64,000 bases of DNA from WVYX01 sp039592335. GTDB lineage: Bacteria > Gemmatimonadota > Gemmatimonadetes > Gemmatimonadales > GWC2-71-9. Positions within the stretch are counted from its first letter, which is position 1. Each line of letters starts with the position of its first letter. The DNA lies in NCBI GenBank assembly GCA_039592335.1, contig JBDHBX010000025.1, positions 1 through 64,000 of the forward strand, in the 5' to 3' direction. Under the pieces are notes generated by a model, which was given only the letters and a program-made list of their open reading frames with translations, had not been told where the DNA came from and made no database searches. Made by a program: the position numbers and the translations under genes. Below are positions 9,178 to 20,358 of the stretch, piece after piece.

Positions 9178-9875
9178 GCAATGGCCTCGCGCAGGGTGAA
9201 GCGCCCCTCCAGCAGCGCCCGGCCCACGATGACCCCGGCGAGCCCCAGCTGGGCGGCGCGCGCCACCTCCTCGAGCGAGGCCACGCCCCCGGCAGCGATC
9301 ACCTCGAAGCCTTGTTCCGCCAACGAGGCCGCGCCCTCGAGCTCCGCACCACCCAGAGTGCCGTCGCGTGCCAGGTCACGGTGGAGTACGGTGCGCACAC
9401 CGAGGCGACGCAGCAGCGTGGTGAGGTCCGGCAGCGTGACGGGCAGGGGTGCTTCCTGTTCCCGGGTCGCGAGCGCACCGCCGCGCACCTCCAGCGCCAC
9501 TGCCGCACGATCCACTCCGACCTGCGCGACGAGCTCCTCGAGGCGCCCAGGCTCGACGGCGGCTACCGCACCCAGCACCACGCGCGTGGCACCGGCATCG
9601 ATCATGTCACGTGCCCAGCCGAACACCGTGATGTTCCCACCCACCTGCACCGCCACCTCGGGCAGCCCGCACACCTGCCGCACCAGTAGGTCGTTCTCCG
9701 CGCCGGTCCCAAGCGCACGGTCCATGTCGACCACGTGCACCCAGCGTGCGCCCTCCGCCAGGTACGCGCGCGCCAGCGCGATGGGGTCATCGTGCTCAGA
9801 CCAGGTAGGCGGCGCGGACTCGTGCAGCCGCGCGACGTGTCCACTGCGAATGTCGATGGCGGGATAGATGTTCAC
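9165..9875 (-). CDS. hisA: HisA-like phosphoribosyl isomerase (divergent)
   Basis: 236 aa with a GTG start. HisA converts ProFAR to PRFAR in histidine synthesis using a (beta-alpha)8 barrel. YPAIDIR with Asp8 and the later RDGTL motif (Asp about 171) give the catalytic pair. AAGGVAS (about 195-200) and IVGRAL (about 216-221) form the C-terminal phosphate site. Two usually conserved spots differ: DIRSG instead of DIRGG near 8-12, and GGNI instead of GGGI at 79-82. No other his gene is in the window. The gene is packed between the M23 peptidase and the vWA gene. HisA is most likely, but altered specificity is possible. Confidence 0.8.
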   Translation of the reverse strand: MNIYPAIDIRSGHVARLHESAPPTWSEHDDPIALARAYLAEGARWVHVVDMDRALGTGAENDLLVRQVCGLPEVAVQVGGNITVFGWARDMIDAGATRVVLGAVAAVEPGRLEELVAQVGVDRAAVALEVRGGALATREQEAPLPVTLPDLTTLLRRLGVRTVLHRDLARDGTLGGAELEGAASLAEQGFEVIAAGGVASLEEVARAAQLGLAGVIVGRALLEGRFTLREAIACSE

Positions 9876-9898
9876 GGGTGCTGGTACCCGCGTCGCTG

Positions 9899-11167
9899 TC
9901 AGTCGGTGCCGGCGGCGATGCTCTCGGCGGGTCGCGGAAGAAAGAGCAGCTCGTAGTACGCCTGCAGCGACTCGAACTCGCCGCGACGATCCGGCGGCAC
10001 CGGCTCTCCCTCCCCAAACTCCCCTGCGGAACGCGGATCGCGCTGCGCGCCGTTCTTGAGGAACTCGTAGTGGACGTGTGGCGCGTTGGCCAACCCCGTC
10101 ATCCCCACGTAGCCAATGATCTGACCCTGCTGCACGCGCACGCCCGGCCGAATGCCGCTGCGAATGCGGCTCATGTGGGCGTACCGCGTCTCGATGTCCT
10201 TGGGATGCCGGACCGAGACCGTGATGCCGTACCCGCCCCAGCGACCGGCACGCGACACCGTGCCGTCTCCCGTCGCCACGATCGGCGTCCCCGTCACCGC
10301 CGCGTAGTCCACCCCCAGGTGCGCCCGGTGGGTCTTGAGCACGGGATGGAACCGCCGGCGAGAGAACCCCGACGAGATGTACCGGAACGACGGCACCGGG
10401 TAGAGCTTGAAGGCGCGCTTGAGAGAACGCCCGTTCGCGTCGTAGTACTGGTTGCGTCCCTGCCCGTCGGTCATCACATACGCCGTGTGCGGATTGCCAC
10501 GCGACTCGATACGCGCCGCCACCACCCGCCCGTACCGCACGTCGCCCAGCCCGGAGGTGAGCCGTTCGTACAGCACGACGAAGTCGTCACCTTCGTAGTT
10601 GTCGCGGGTGAAGTCGATGACCCAGCCGAACACGCCGTCCGCCAGGTCCCACAGCAGCAGCGGACGCTGGTTCGGTGGGAGCACGGAGTCGGGGATGTAT
10701 TCGTCCAGCGCCTCGTAGAGCGACGACCGGATCACCCCCTCCACGCGTCGCAGCTCCACGCTCCACACGATCGCATCCGACTCGCCGCGCCACATCCGTC
10801 CCGTGTCGCGGCGCAGCGTGAGAACGCGCTCGTCGCCCAACCGGATCATCACGCGGTTGGGATGCGCTTCGTTCACCGCATAGCGGAACTGGAAGACCTG
10901 GCCGGCCGCCATGCGACGGGGGTTGATGCCGTCGGCTGCCTCCAGCAGTGACAGCAACTCCGGTCCTTCGATCGCGTGCCGTGCGAACAGATGGGAGAGC
11001 GTCTCGTTGCGCCGCAGCGTATCGGCCCGCACCTCGAACGCCTGCGTGACGACGAGGGGTGCCGCCACGGGCAGCCGGCGCTCCGACCGCGCCTCCGCCG
11101 CCGTCCACACCAGGGCGACGACGAACGCGATGGCCGCGATCGCAATGGGGAGCGCGCGGTGGCGCAT
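9899..11167 (-). CDS. M23 family murein endopeptidase (LytM/OapA type)
   Basis: 422 aa from ATG at 11167, one base after the ftsZ stop. A longer open frame upstream is ftsZ shadow. One membrane helix or signal anchor (about 6-24) is followed by a region resembling the OapA/LysM-like N-domain of septal M23 enzymes. The C-terminal peptidase domain has HLGVDYAA, GTPIVATGDGTV and HVHYEF, which supply the zinc ligands and catalytic His. It probably cleaves peptidoglycan cross-bridges in the periplasm. Its place directly after ftsZ suggests a role in septum splitting or in activating amidases, but this is inference. Confidence 0.88.
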   Translation of the reverse strand: MRHRALPIAIAAIAFVVALVWTAAEARSERRLPVAAPLVVTQAFEVRADTLRRNETLSHLFARHAIEGPELLSLLEAADGINPRRMAAGQVFQFRYAVNEAHPNRVMIRLGDERVLTLRRDTGRMWRGESDAIVWSVELRRVEGVIRSSLYEALDEYIPDSVLPPNQRPLLLWDLADGVFGWVIDFTRDNYEGDDFVVLYERLTSGLGDVRYGRVVAARIESRGNPHTAYVMTDGQGRNQYYDANGRSLKRAFKLYPVPSFRYISSGFSRRRFHPVLKTHRAHLGVDYAAVTGTPIVATGDGTVSRAGRWGGYGITVSVRHPKDIETRYAHMSRIRSGIRPGVRVQQGQIIGYVGMTGLANAPHVHYEFLKNGAQRDPRSAGEFGEGEPVPPDRRGEFESLQAYYELLFLPRPAESIAAGTD

Positions 11168-11168
11168 G

Positions 11169-12314
11169 TCAGTCCATCTGGCGCCGTATGAAGGTCGGAA
11201 TCTCCATCTCGGAGATATCCACGTCCGGCGTGGCCGGCTTCGGTGCCGGACTCTCCTTCGAGAACGGCTTGGAGGCACGCGCGCCGCGCTGCTGCGGGAA
11301 GGGCAGCACACCCGCCGTGCCGCTCCGCCCGAAGGGACTCTCCTGCTGCGTCGCCGGCTTGTCGAACCCGGTCGCGATCACGGTCACCCGGATCTCTCCC
11401 GCCATGGCCGGGTCGTTCACCGCGCCGAAGATGATCTCGGCCTGGTCCCCGGCGGCGTCATGGATCACCTCACTGATCTGGTTCACCTCGCCGAGCGTCA
11501 TATCCTCGCCGCCCGTGATGTTCACCAGGACACCGGTGGAGCCCGCGATCGAGACGTTGTCGAGCAGCGGGCTGGTGATCGCCTGCTGCGCCGCCTCGAC
11601 GGCGCGATCGTCCTCACGGCCCGTCCCCATCCCCATGAGCGCGGAGCCCCCGTTCTGCATCACGGTGCGCACGTCAGCGAAGTCCACGTTCACCAGGCCG
11701 GTGACGCTGATGAGCGTCGAGATCCCCTGGGTGGCGTGCAGCAACACCTCGTCGGCTTTCTTGAGCGCCTCCTGGAACGGGACGTTCTTTCCGACCACGG
11801 CGAGCAGCCGCTCGTTGGGCACGACGATCATCGTGTCCACGTGCTTGCGCATCTCGGCAATGCCAATCTCGGCCTGCCGCATCCGCTTGCGGCCCTCGAA
11901 CAGGAACGGCCTCGTCACGATCCCCACGGTGAGCGAGCCAACGTCCCGTGCGAGTTGCGAGATGATCGGCGCCGCGCCCGTTCCCGTCCCGCCGCCCATG
12001 CCACAGGTGACGAACACGAGGTCCGCGCCCTCGAGGACATGAAGCACGTCGTCCTTGTTCTCCTCGATGGCCTGGCGGCCGATCTCCGGCCGTGCGCCGG
12101 CACCAAGCCCACGCGTGAGCTTCTTGCCGATCTGCACCTTGACGTCGGCCTTGTTGTGCAGCAGCGCCTGCGCGTCGGTATTGACCGAGATGAACTCGAC
12201 TCCAGTGAGGTGCTCCTCGATCATGCGGTTGACGGCGTTGCCTCCGCCCCCACCGACACCAGAGACTCGCATCCGGGCGTTCTTGGATACCGTTTCCTCG
12301 AGTTCGAAGACCAT
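11169..12314 (-). CDS. ftsZ: Cell division protein FtsZ
   Basis: 381 aa. This tubulin-like GTPase forms the Z ring. ATG at 12314 is preferred over GTG at 12329 because GAGGGG lies just upstream of the ATG while the GTG has no ribosome binding site. The signature GMGGGTGTG is at about 105-113, the T7 loop region reads NVDFADVR, and a low-complexity linker follows near 320-360. The C-terminal peptide ends IPTFIRRQMD, the conserved tail that binds FtsA and other partners. Last gene of the dcw cluster proper, 21 bases after ftsA. Confidence 0.98.
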   Translation of the reverse strand: MVFELEETVSKNARMRVSGVGGGGGNAVNRMIEEHLTGVEFISVNTDAQALLHNKADVKVQIGKKLTRGLGAGARPEIGRQAIEENKDDVLHVLEGADLVFVTCGMGGGTGTGAAPIISQLARDVGSLTVGIVTRPFLFEGRKRMRQAEIGIAEMRKHVDTMIVVPNERLLAVVGKNVPFQEALKKADEVLLHATQGISTLISVTGLVNVDFADVRTVMQNGGSALMGMGTGREDDRAVEAAQQAITSPLLDNVSIAGSTGVLVNITGGEDMTLGEVNQISEVIHDAAGDQAEIIFGAVNDPAMAGEIRVTVIATGFDKPATQQESPFGRSGTAGVLPFPQQRGARASKPFSKESPAPKPATPDVDISEMEIPTFIRRQMD

Positions 12315-12335
12315 GGGCCCCTCGTTCACGGCGGT

Positions 12336-13568
12336 TTAGAAGAACTCCTGCAGCCAGCGCTTCACCGGACCGAACAGCCGGTTGACCCCGGTGCCCCCGG
12401 CCGCATCCCCTCGCACGCGTCGCTGCACACCGTGGAGCGCCAACCCCACGGGTACCGCGTAGCGCGGCGCCTGCACACTGTCCACCAACCCACTGATGCC
12501 GCGCTCGGGAGATCCCCGTCGCACGGGCATCGCGAACACCTCACGCCCCAACTCCACGATCCCCGCGAGCTGCGCACCCCCACCCGTGAGGACGACACCG
12601 GCGGGAAGCCGCCCGCCGAAACCCGCGGTCTCCAGCCGATCGACCACGAGCCCGAAGACCTCATCGAGGCGCTCCTGAATAATATGGGCAACCAGCTCTC
12701 GTTTTGCCCCACGGACGCCCTGTCCGGGCGTCCCTGGCAGCTCGATCATCTCGTCCGGATTCACCATCGGGGTGTAGGCCACCCCCCACCGTTCCTTGAT
12801 GCGCTCGGCGTCGGCCTGGGTCACGCTCAGCCCCTGAACCAGATCACTCGTAATCCGGCCAGCCGCGTAGGGAAGCGAGTCAACGTACCGCGGCTTCCCA
12901 TCGTGGAACACCGCCAGGGTGGTCGAGTCACCCCCGAGGTCGACCAGTGCGCAGCCCAGTTCCTTCTCGTCGCCCGTCACGACCGCCAGCGACGCCGCCA
13001 GCGGCTCCAGCACGAACTCCGTGACGCCGTAGCCCGCGCGCTTCACGGCACGGCGCAGGTTCTGCGCCGCCTGGGCGTGCACACCGATGAGGCACATCTC
13101 GACCTCGAGCCGCATCCCGGTCATGCCCACCGGATCGCTGATCCCGCCCTGGTTGTCCACCTTGTATTCCTGGGCGATCGAATGGAGCAGGTCATAGCCG
13201 TCTCCCAGGCTCACGGCCCGCGCGACCTCGTCCACCCGGTCGGTGTCCTGTCGGCGAATCTCCTCTCCCGTGACCGACGCCAGTCCCGTCTCCATCTGCC
13301 ACGAGATGTTCTCCGCGGCGACCCCGCCGTACACCGACGGCACCTTCACGCCGGCCATGCGCTCCGCGTCGCGCAGCGCCCGCACAATCGAGTCGGTCGT
13401 TTCCTCGATGTCGCGCACCTGACCGTGCTTCACGCCGCCGGACTTGGCCATCCCCACACCGAGGACGCGGGCCTTGGGGAGCCGACCGTCACCCGTCGCC
13501 TCCGCGAGGACCGCACAGGTCTTCGTGCTCCCGACGTCGAGGCCAACCACCACCGCTTCGCGCTTCAT
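12336..13568 (-). CDS. ftsA: Cell division protein FtsA
   Basis: 410 aa from ATG at 13568, which overlaps the ftsQ stop (ATGA). This actin-like ATPase tethers FtsZ to the membrane. Actin-fold motifs include VGLDVGSTKTCAV (about 7-19), ALVDLGGDSTTLAVF (phosphate 2, mid-protein) and LTGGGAQLAG (adenosine motif). The C-terminal tail VKRWLQEFF is a short amphipathic helix with basic and aromatic residues, as expected for the membrane-targeting sequence. Normal family length. Confidence 0.97.
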   Translation of the reverse strand: MKREAVVVGLDVGSTKTCAVLAEATGDGRLPKARVLGVGMAKSGGVKHGQVRDIEETTDSIVRALRDAERMAGVKVPSVYGGVAAENISWQMETGLASVTGEEIRRQDTDRVDEVARAVSLGDGYDLLHSIAQEYKVDNQGGISDPVGMTGMRLEVEMCLIGVHAQAAQNLRRAVKRAGYGVTEFVLEPLAASLAVVTGDEKELGCALVDLGGDSTTLAVFHDGKPRYVDSLPYAAGRITSDLVQGLSVTQADAERIKERWGVAYTPMVNPDEMIELPGTPGQGVRGAKRELVAHIIQERLDEVFGLVVDRLETAGFGGRLPAGVVLTGGGAQLAGIVELGREVFAMPVRRGSPERGISGLVDSVQAPRYAVPVGLALHGVQRRVRGDAAGGTGVNRLFGPVKRWLQEFF

Positions 13569-14245
13569 GCCCGACCCCGCCGCACGACCACCCACCCGGC
13601 AAACCGGGCATCCAGCGCCTCGAACGGGCGACCGGATCGCATCAGCTGTTCACGCACGGTCCCCACCGCGTGGATCTCGTTCCGAGTGGGCGCGGCCCGC
13701 AGCAGCACCCGGTGCTCTCCCAGCTCCAGCACCACCGTCCCGCCCGCGCCGCGCCGTGCCGCGTCCACCTCCTGGAACAGAGTGGAATCGGCCGTCCGCA
13801 CCAGCGCGAGCACACGCACTACCACTGTATCCACCAGCGGCACCAACGGCAGATCGAAGCCGCTCACAGCGGGATCGTACGGGAGGGGGCGACACTCGGC
13901 GTCCAACGGTACCAGCCCTGCCGGCCCCGGCGCGAACGCGACCGGCACCTCTTCGGCAACCACGAGGCGCAGCGTCCCCGGGAGGCGGCGCTGGACCTTC
14001 ACGTCCACCACGCCGGGGATGGCTTCCGCCCGCCGCTCGATGGCGTCCGTCGGATCGAAGAGATGGTGGGCAGGCCCCAAGTCGAGGGCTGTGAGCACCT
14101 GTTCGGGCGCAAGGTAGCGCAGACCGACCAGCTCGACCTGACGCATGCGGAAGAACTCCACACGCCGCAGCGCTCGCGGCGCGAAGCCGGCCGTGGCGAT
14201 CACGACGAGCACGAGGAGACAGAACAGGATCAGCCGCCGCTTCAC
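13565..14245 (-). CDS. ftsQ: Cell division protein FtsQ/DivIB
   Basis: 226 aa. GTG at 14245 overlaps the murC stop (GTGA). The longer open frame upstream would add about 46 low-complexity residues from murC antiphase and is rejected. A single N-terminal helix (about 5-24, LILFCLLVLVVIATAG) is followed by a POTRA domain (about 33-100: VELVGLRYLAPEQVLTAL, then VKVQRRLPGTLRLVVAEEVP) and a beta domain. It is a periplasmic scaffold of the divisome with FtsL and FtsB. Sequence identity is expected to be low, and the assignment also rests on position between murC and ftsA. Confidence 0.9.
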   Translation of the reverse strand: MKRRLILFCLLVLVVIATAGFAPRALRRVEFFRMRQVELVGLRYLAPEQVLTALDLGPAHHLFDPTDAIERRAEAIPGVVDVKVQRRLPGTLRLVVAEEVPVAFAPGPAGLVPLDAECRPLPYDPAVSGFDLPLVPLVDTVVVRVLALVRTADSTLFQEVDAARRGAGGTVVLELGEHRVLLRAAPTRNEIHAVGTVREQLMRSGRPFEALDARFAGWVVVRRGRA

Positions 14246-15621
14246 GCCACTCTCCCCGCCAGGCGTCCGAGCAGGTCGCGCCCGACCTCCGTGATGTCGC
14301 CAGCTCCGAGGGTCAGTACCACGTCGCCTTCTCCCACGAGTTTCTCGAGCTTTCCGGCCAGTCGCTCGCGTTTGGGCACCCACTCGACCTTCACGCCTGC
14401 GCGCTTGGCCGCCTGCGCCACGATCTTGCCCGTCACGCCGCGAATCGGCTGCTCTCGCGCCGCGTACACATCGGTCACCACGGCCAGGTCGGCCATCGCG
14501 AGCGCGATCCCCATTGCCTCGCCCAGCGCCTGCGTGCGCGAGTAGAGATGGGGCTGAAACGCCACCACCAACCGCGCCGTCGGATACCGCTGCCGCGCCG
14601 CGGCGAGCGTCGCGGCAACTTCGGAGGGGTGGTGCGCGTAATCATCGACCACCGTCACGCCGTCGATGGCGCCCAACACCTCGAACCGCCGTCCTACGCC
14701 GCGGAACGCCGCCAGGCCTTCGAGCGCCCGGTCCACATCCGCGTCCAGCGCCAGCACCGCGCCAACCGCCATCGCGGCATTGCGCAGGTTGTGCAGCCCC
14801 GGCACCGCGAGCCGCAGTGCCACCGTGCGTCCACCTGGTAACGCGAGCGTCGCGACCGTAGCCTCCTGCTCCCGCCGAACATCCGACAACCGAAGGTCGG
14901 CACCGTCGGCGAGTCCGACCCGCCAGGTCGCCACCTCGAGCGCGCGCGCCACCCGGCTCGCACCGGCGTCATCGGCACCGACCACGGCCCGCTGCGCGCG
15001 ACCCGCGAACTCGACGAACGCCTCCTGCAGCGCCTCCACCGACCCGTAGCACTCCAGATGATCGGCTTCCACGTTGCCCACCAACGCCACCGTGGGCTGC
15101 AGCTTGAGGAGCGCGCGGTCATACTCATCGGCCTCGACCACGAACACGTCGTCGTCGCCGAGCCGCGCATTCCCCTCCCACGCGGCGACCCGTCCTCCCA
15201 CGAGGGCGGTCGGATTGGCACCGGCAGCCGCCAACGCGTCTGCCACCATGGCGGTGGTCGTGGTCTTGCCGTGCGTACCGGCCACAGCCACCACCCTGCC
15301 CGATGCCACGACCTGCCCCAAGGCCTCGGCCCTGGGCACCACCGGGATGCCAGCCGCCCGAGCCGCCTCCAACTCGGCGTGCTGCTCCGGGACCGCCGCC
15401 GTGTAAACCACTGCACGCGAACCAGTTACATGGCTCGCGTCGTGTCCCGTCGCTATCTGGGCACCCATGCGGGCCAACTCCTCGGCGGCCGCCGGGTGCG
15501 TATCACATCCGGTGACTGGCACCCCGCGGCGCAGCGCGATGAGGGCCAGCGCACTCATCCCTGCGCCTGCTATCCCCATGAAGTGGATGGGCCGGGGATC
15601 GTCCGGGGCGTAAAGGTGCAT
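14242..15621 (-). CDS. murC: UDP-N-acetylmuramate--L-alanine ligase MurC
   Basis: 459 aa. It adds L-Ala to UDP-MurNAc, the first step of stem peptide synthesis. The N-terminal dinucleotide-like loop is FMGIAGAGMSALA (14-26) and the ATP loop is GTHGKTTTT (115-123). The central region has VEADEYDRAL and VDDYAHHPSEV, both typical of MurC. ATG at 15621 follows a 51-base AT-richer gap after murG, the only sizeable gap inside the dcw cluster. No Shine-Dalgarno sequence is visible before the ATG. murB and ddl, which often lie beside murC, are absent. Confidence 0.97.
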   Translation of the reverse strand: MHLYAPDDPRPIHFMGIAGAGMSALALIALRRGVPVTGCDTHPAAAEELARMGAQIATGHDASHVTGSRAVVYTAAVPEQHAELEAARAAGIPVVPRAEALGQVVASGRVVAVAGTHGKTTTTAMVADALAAAGANPTALVGGRVAAWEGNARLGDDDVFVVEADEYDRALLKLQPTVALVGNVEADHLECYGSVEALQEAFVEFAGRAQRAVVGADDAGASRVARALEVATWRVGLADGADLRLSDVRREQEATVATLALPGGRTVALRLAVPGLHNLRNAAMAVGAVLALDADVDRALEGLAAFRGVGRRFEVLGAIDGVTVVDDYAHHPSEVAATLAAARQRYPTARLVVAFQPHLYSRTQALGEAMGIALAMADLAVVTDVYAAREQPIRGVTGKIVAQAAKRAGVKVEWVPKRERLAGKLEKLVGEGDVVLTLGAGDITEVGRDLLGRLAGRVA

Positions 15622-15633
15622 CTTTGGGCAGCT

Positions 15634-15661
15634 AATATAGGAGAATCGCGAAAGTTACGAA
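15634..15661 (-). promoter_or_regulatory. Possible internal promoter ahead of murC
   Basis: In the murG-murC gap a near-consensus -10 (TATATT, 15639-15634) sits 16 bases from a poor -35 (TTCGTA). A transcript would start only a few bases before the murC ATG, which lacks a ribosome binding site, so leaderless expression is conceivable. Weak evidence. Confidence 0.25.
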
Positions 15662-15672
15662 AGCCCTTGGAC

Positions 15673-16767
15673 TTAGCTCACTATGGCGAGGAGCTCGCGG
15701 GCGATCTTTTGGGCTGCGTTCGGGTGTCCCCGGGCCGCCGCCGCACGCCCCATAGCATCGAGCCGGGAGGGGTCCTGGAGCAGCCGCTGAGCCTCCTGGG
15801 CGAGCACAGAAGCGGCAATCGGGCCATCGGTGAGGTGCAGGGCCGCCCCTGCGGCGGCCAACGCCTCGGCGTTCCTCGCCTGATGACCGGCCGCGGCCGA
15901 CGAGAGGGGCACCAGGATGGACGGGAGCCCCCAGGCGCACAACTCGGCGGTGGTCATGGCACCGGCTCGGCCAACCACAAGATCAACCGCCGCATAGGCT
16001 TGCGCGATCGGATCCCAGAACGGCCTGACCATGTGGTCAGGGGGGCGATGGAATCGCTCAAACGCCTCGAACGTCGCGGGCCCGGTGCTCCAGAGCAGCG
16101 TCACCCCCTCGAGCAACCCACCCTCGAGCGCCTCCGCCACGGCCGTGTTGATGCTCCGAGCCCCCTGGCTTCCCCCCATGACGAGCATCGCGGGGGCCTC
16201 GGCATCCACCCCCAGCGCCGCGCGGGCTGCTTCGCGGCCCGGACGGGGCTCCGGCGGGGGCTCGATGGGGTTGCCGAGCTCGTGCACCGCCGTCTCGCGC
16301 CCCGGCCGCAGGTGGCGCGCCGCCTCGGGGAAGCCCAGATGAATCTGCCGTGCGCGCGACGCGAGCCAGCGCGTGGCGATCCCCGGATACGCGTTCTGCT
16401 CCTGCAGCGCGAGCGGTATGCCACGGCGGTGCGCTTGGGCCAGAATCGGCCCCGAGGCGTAGCCGCCCGTGCCCACGGCGAGCGCGGGTTGCTCGCCGTC
16501 CAGCACCCGGGCGCCCTCGCGCAGCAGGCGAGCGAGGACCACGGGCCAGCGGAAGTTGCGCCACCACGCACGACGGTGGATGGGCTCCGCGGGGAGCAGG
16601 TAGTGGCGGAACGGGCGCGTGGGCAGCAGGGAGGCTTCGACGCCGCGCGCGGCTCCCACCAGCACGGGCTCCACATCGTCCCGCTCCCGCGAGAGCGCCT
16701 CGGCCAGCGCCAGCGCCGGCATGAGATGCCCCCCGGTGCCGCCGCCGGCAATGAGGATACGCATCAT
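15673..16767 (-). CDS. murG: UDP-GlcNAc transferase MurG (lipid II synthase)
   Basis: 364 aa from ATG at 16767, which overlaps the ftsW stop (ATGA). MurG transfers GlcNAc to lipid I on the inner face of the membrane. The N-terminal glycine-rich loop is ILIAGGGTGGHLMPALA (4-20). ALQEQNAYPG lies mid N-domain, the second glycine loop is VMGGSQGA, and the acceptor/donor region has GRAGAMTTAEL with VPLSSAAAGHQARNA. Many MurG proteins have P-x-x-A-x-x-H-Q at that last site, and here it is close to consensus. The much longer open frame upstream is ftsW antiphase. Confidence 0.97.
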   Translation of the reverse strand: MMRILIAGGGTGGHLMPALALAEALSRERDDVEPVLVGAARGVEASLLPTRPFRHYLLPAEPIHRRAWWRNFRWPVVLARLLREGARVLDGEQPALAVGTGGYASGPILAQAHRRGIPLALQEQNAYPGIATRWLASRARQIHLGFPEAARHLRPGRETAVHELGNPIEPPPEPRPGREAARAALGVDAEAPAMLVMGGSQGARSINTAVAEALEGGLLEGVTLLWSTGPATFEAFERFHRPPDHMVRPFWDPIAQAYAAVDLVVGRAGAMTTAELCAWGLPSILVPLSSAAAGHQARNAEALAAAGAALHLTDGPIAASVLAQEAQRLLQDPSRLDAMGRAAAARGHPNAAQKIARELLAIVS

Positions 16768-17896
16768 CGTCTCCTCGCCATGGTGCGGCGGTCGGCGATG
16801 TTGATGATGATGCCCGTGGTCACGAGGGAGACGAGCAGACTCGAGCGCCCGTACGAGATGAACGGCAGCGGGATACCCGTGGTGGGCACGATGGCAAGCG
16901 TCACGCCGACGTGTAGGACGGCGGCGATGCCGATCATCGCGGTGAGCCCTGTGGCCAGCAGCTTGCCGAACGGGTCGGCCGCGGTGCGCGCGACACGGAA
17001 CCCGAGCCCCAAGTAGAGCCCCAACAGCGCAATCACCAGCGCGACCCCGAAGAAGCCCCACTCCTCGCCGATCGTCGAAAAGATGAAGTCCGAGTAGGCG
17101 TACGGCAGGTAGCCCAGCTTCTGCAGCCCTTCCCCGAACCCAACGCCGAGCACTCGGCCCGCCCCGATCCCGATAAGCGATTGCTGGATCTGCCAGCTCG
17201 ACTCGGCGACGTCGCCCCCGGCGCTCAGGAAGCTCACCATCCGCGCCAGTCGGTACTGTGCCGATACGATCTCGTGCCACAGCAGCGGCAGCATCACGAT
17301 GCCCAGCAGCAGGAAGTGGCCGATGCGCGCGCCGGCGGCGAACAACACCAGACCGGCCAACAGCACCGTCACCGCCGCCGTCGATAGATCGGGCTCCAGC
17401 AGAATCAGCATCGCCACGGGGACGAGGACGACCACGAACGGCAGCAGGCCACGCTTGAACTCGCGCACCAGTGCTGCCTTCTTCACCGCGAGCATCGCCG
17501 TCCACACCACGACCCCCAGCTTGGCAAATTCCGATGGCTGGAGCGTGACCGGGCCGACAGCGAGCCAGCGGCGGGCGCCGTTCACCTCCGGGGCGATGGC
17601 CCGTGTGAACGGCAACAGCGGCACGACGAGCAGCACCACCACGACGCCCAGCAGCAGCCAGGCGTACTCCTGCCACACGTGGTAGTCAATGCGGGCGGCG
17701 ACCAGGAGCAGCACCATCCCGAGCACGGCACCGAGCAGCTGGCGCAACGCGAAGTAGCTCCCCGGGTGACCACTCTGCACCGCCCAGATGCTCGACGCGC
17801 CGTACACCGCCGCGACCCCGAACACGACGAGCGTCGCCGCGACGATCCCGAGCAGGCGGCTCTCCCACATGACGGATGGGTCGACGCGCGCGACTC

Positions 17897-17900
<4 letters not shown>
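16764..17900 (-). CDS. ftsW: SEDS peptidoglycan glycosyltransferase FtsW
   Basis: 378 aa, GTG start overlapping the murD stop (GTGA). A polytopic SEDS-family membrane protein with about ten helices. Hallmarks are NGARRWLAVGPVTLQPSEF in the first third, a large loop with WQIQQSLIGIGAG and GEEWGFFG, and the C-terminal IPLPFISYGRSSLL motif. Together with FtsI it polymerises septal glycan strands. Its place between murD and murG is the classic FtsW position. RodA cannot be strictly excluded by sequence alone, but the context favours FtsW. Confidence 0.95.
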
Positions 17901-19236
<1,336 letters not shown>

Positions 19237-19240
<4 letters not shown>

Positions 19241-20358
19241 CGGATCTTCAGCGTCGACAGCGCGAACAGGGCGCACAGAATCCCGATGATGTAGAAGCGC
19301 ATCACCACTTTGGATTCGGGCCACCCCAGCTTCTCGAAATGGTGGTGCAGCGGCGCCATGCGGAACACGCGGTGCTGATCGGCGTACTCCCTGCCCCGCC
19401 GCTGCTTGTGCCACTTGTAAGCCCCGGTCTGCAGAATGACCGAGACGGCCTCGGCAACGAACACCCCACCCACCAGCAGCAGCAGGAACTCCGATTTCAT
19501 GAGAATCGCCACGGTGCCGAACGCACCGCCGATAGCGAGGCTGCCCGTGTCGCCCATGAACACCTGGGCGGGGTGGGCGTTGAACCAGAGGAAGCCGAGC
19601 GCCGCGCCGAGCAGCGCGGCGCAGAAGATGGTCAACTCACCCGCGCCGGGCAGGTAGTAGACCCATAGGTACTCGGCGGTATCGATCCGCCCGAACAGGT
19701 AGGCGAAGATGGCGAAGGCCACCGCGGCGACCGCACTCAACCCGATGGCCAGCCCGTCGAGGCCATCGGTCAGGTTCACGGCATTGCTAGTGCCCGTGAG
19801 CACCAACGTCACGAACGCCACGTACAGCAGCGGCGGCAACGGCAGCAGCACGTACTTGAAGAACGGCAGCGTCGTGGCGTTGGCGGGCAGGTTGTCGGCC
19901 AGGGGATAGAGCAGGAGGTACGTCCCCAGCAGGACCCCGAACGTCACCTGGCCGATCAGCTTGTGCCGCGCCACGAGCCCGCGGGACTTGCCCGACACGA
20001 ACTTGAGGTAGTCGTCCACGAAGCCGATGGTACCCAACCACAGGGTCGCGATCGCCGCCACTACCACGTAGCGGTTGTCGAGCCGGGCCCACAGCACCGT
20101 CGGAACCAGGGTGGCGATGAGGATGATCAGCCCACCCATGGTCGGTGTGCCCCGCTTCGCCTGATGCGAGGCGGGCCCCTCGGCACGGATGACCTGCCCC
20201 ACGTTGCGGTCCTTGAGACGCCGGATCACGGCCGGCCCCACCAGAAAGGCGAGCACCATGGCCGTGACCGCCGCGCCGGCGGCACGGAAGGAGATGTAAT
20301 TGAAGAGATTGAACGCGATGAACCGTTCGGCCAGCGGGCTTAGGAGATGGTAGAGCAC
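19237..20358 (-). CDS. mraY: Phospho-MurNAc-pentapeptide transferase MraY
   Basis: 373 aa, GTG start overlapping the murF end by 19 bases. The N-terminus MLYHLLSPL is typical of the family. About ten membrane helices. Active-site motifs are GFVDDYLKF (the DD pair), NLTDGLDGLA, FMGDTGSL and the late HHHFEKLGWPE. It makes lipid I from UDP-MurNAc-pentapeptide and undecaprenyl phosphate. Complete, with normal length. Confidence 0.98.

Noticed and set aside
10911..14117. Plus-strand open frame of over 1000 codons opposite ftsZ, ftsA and ftsQ
   Set aside because: Antisense shadow of clearly recognisable minus-strand genes; composition is Arg/His-rich with no domain.
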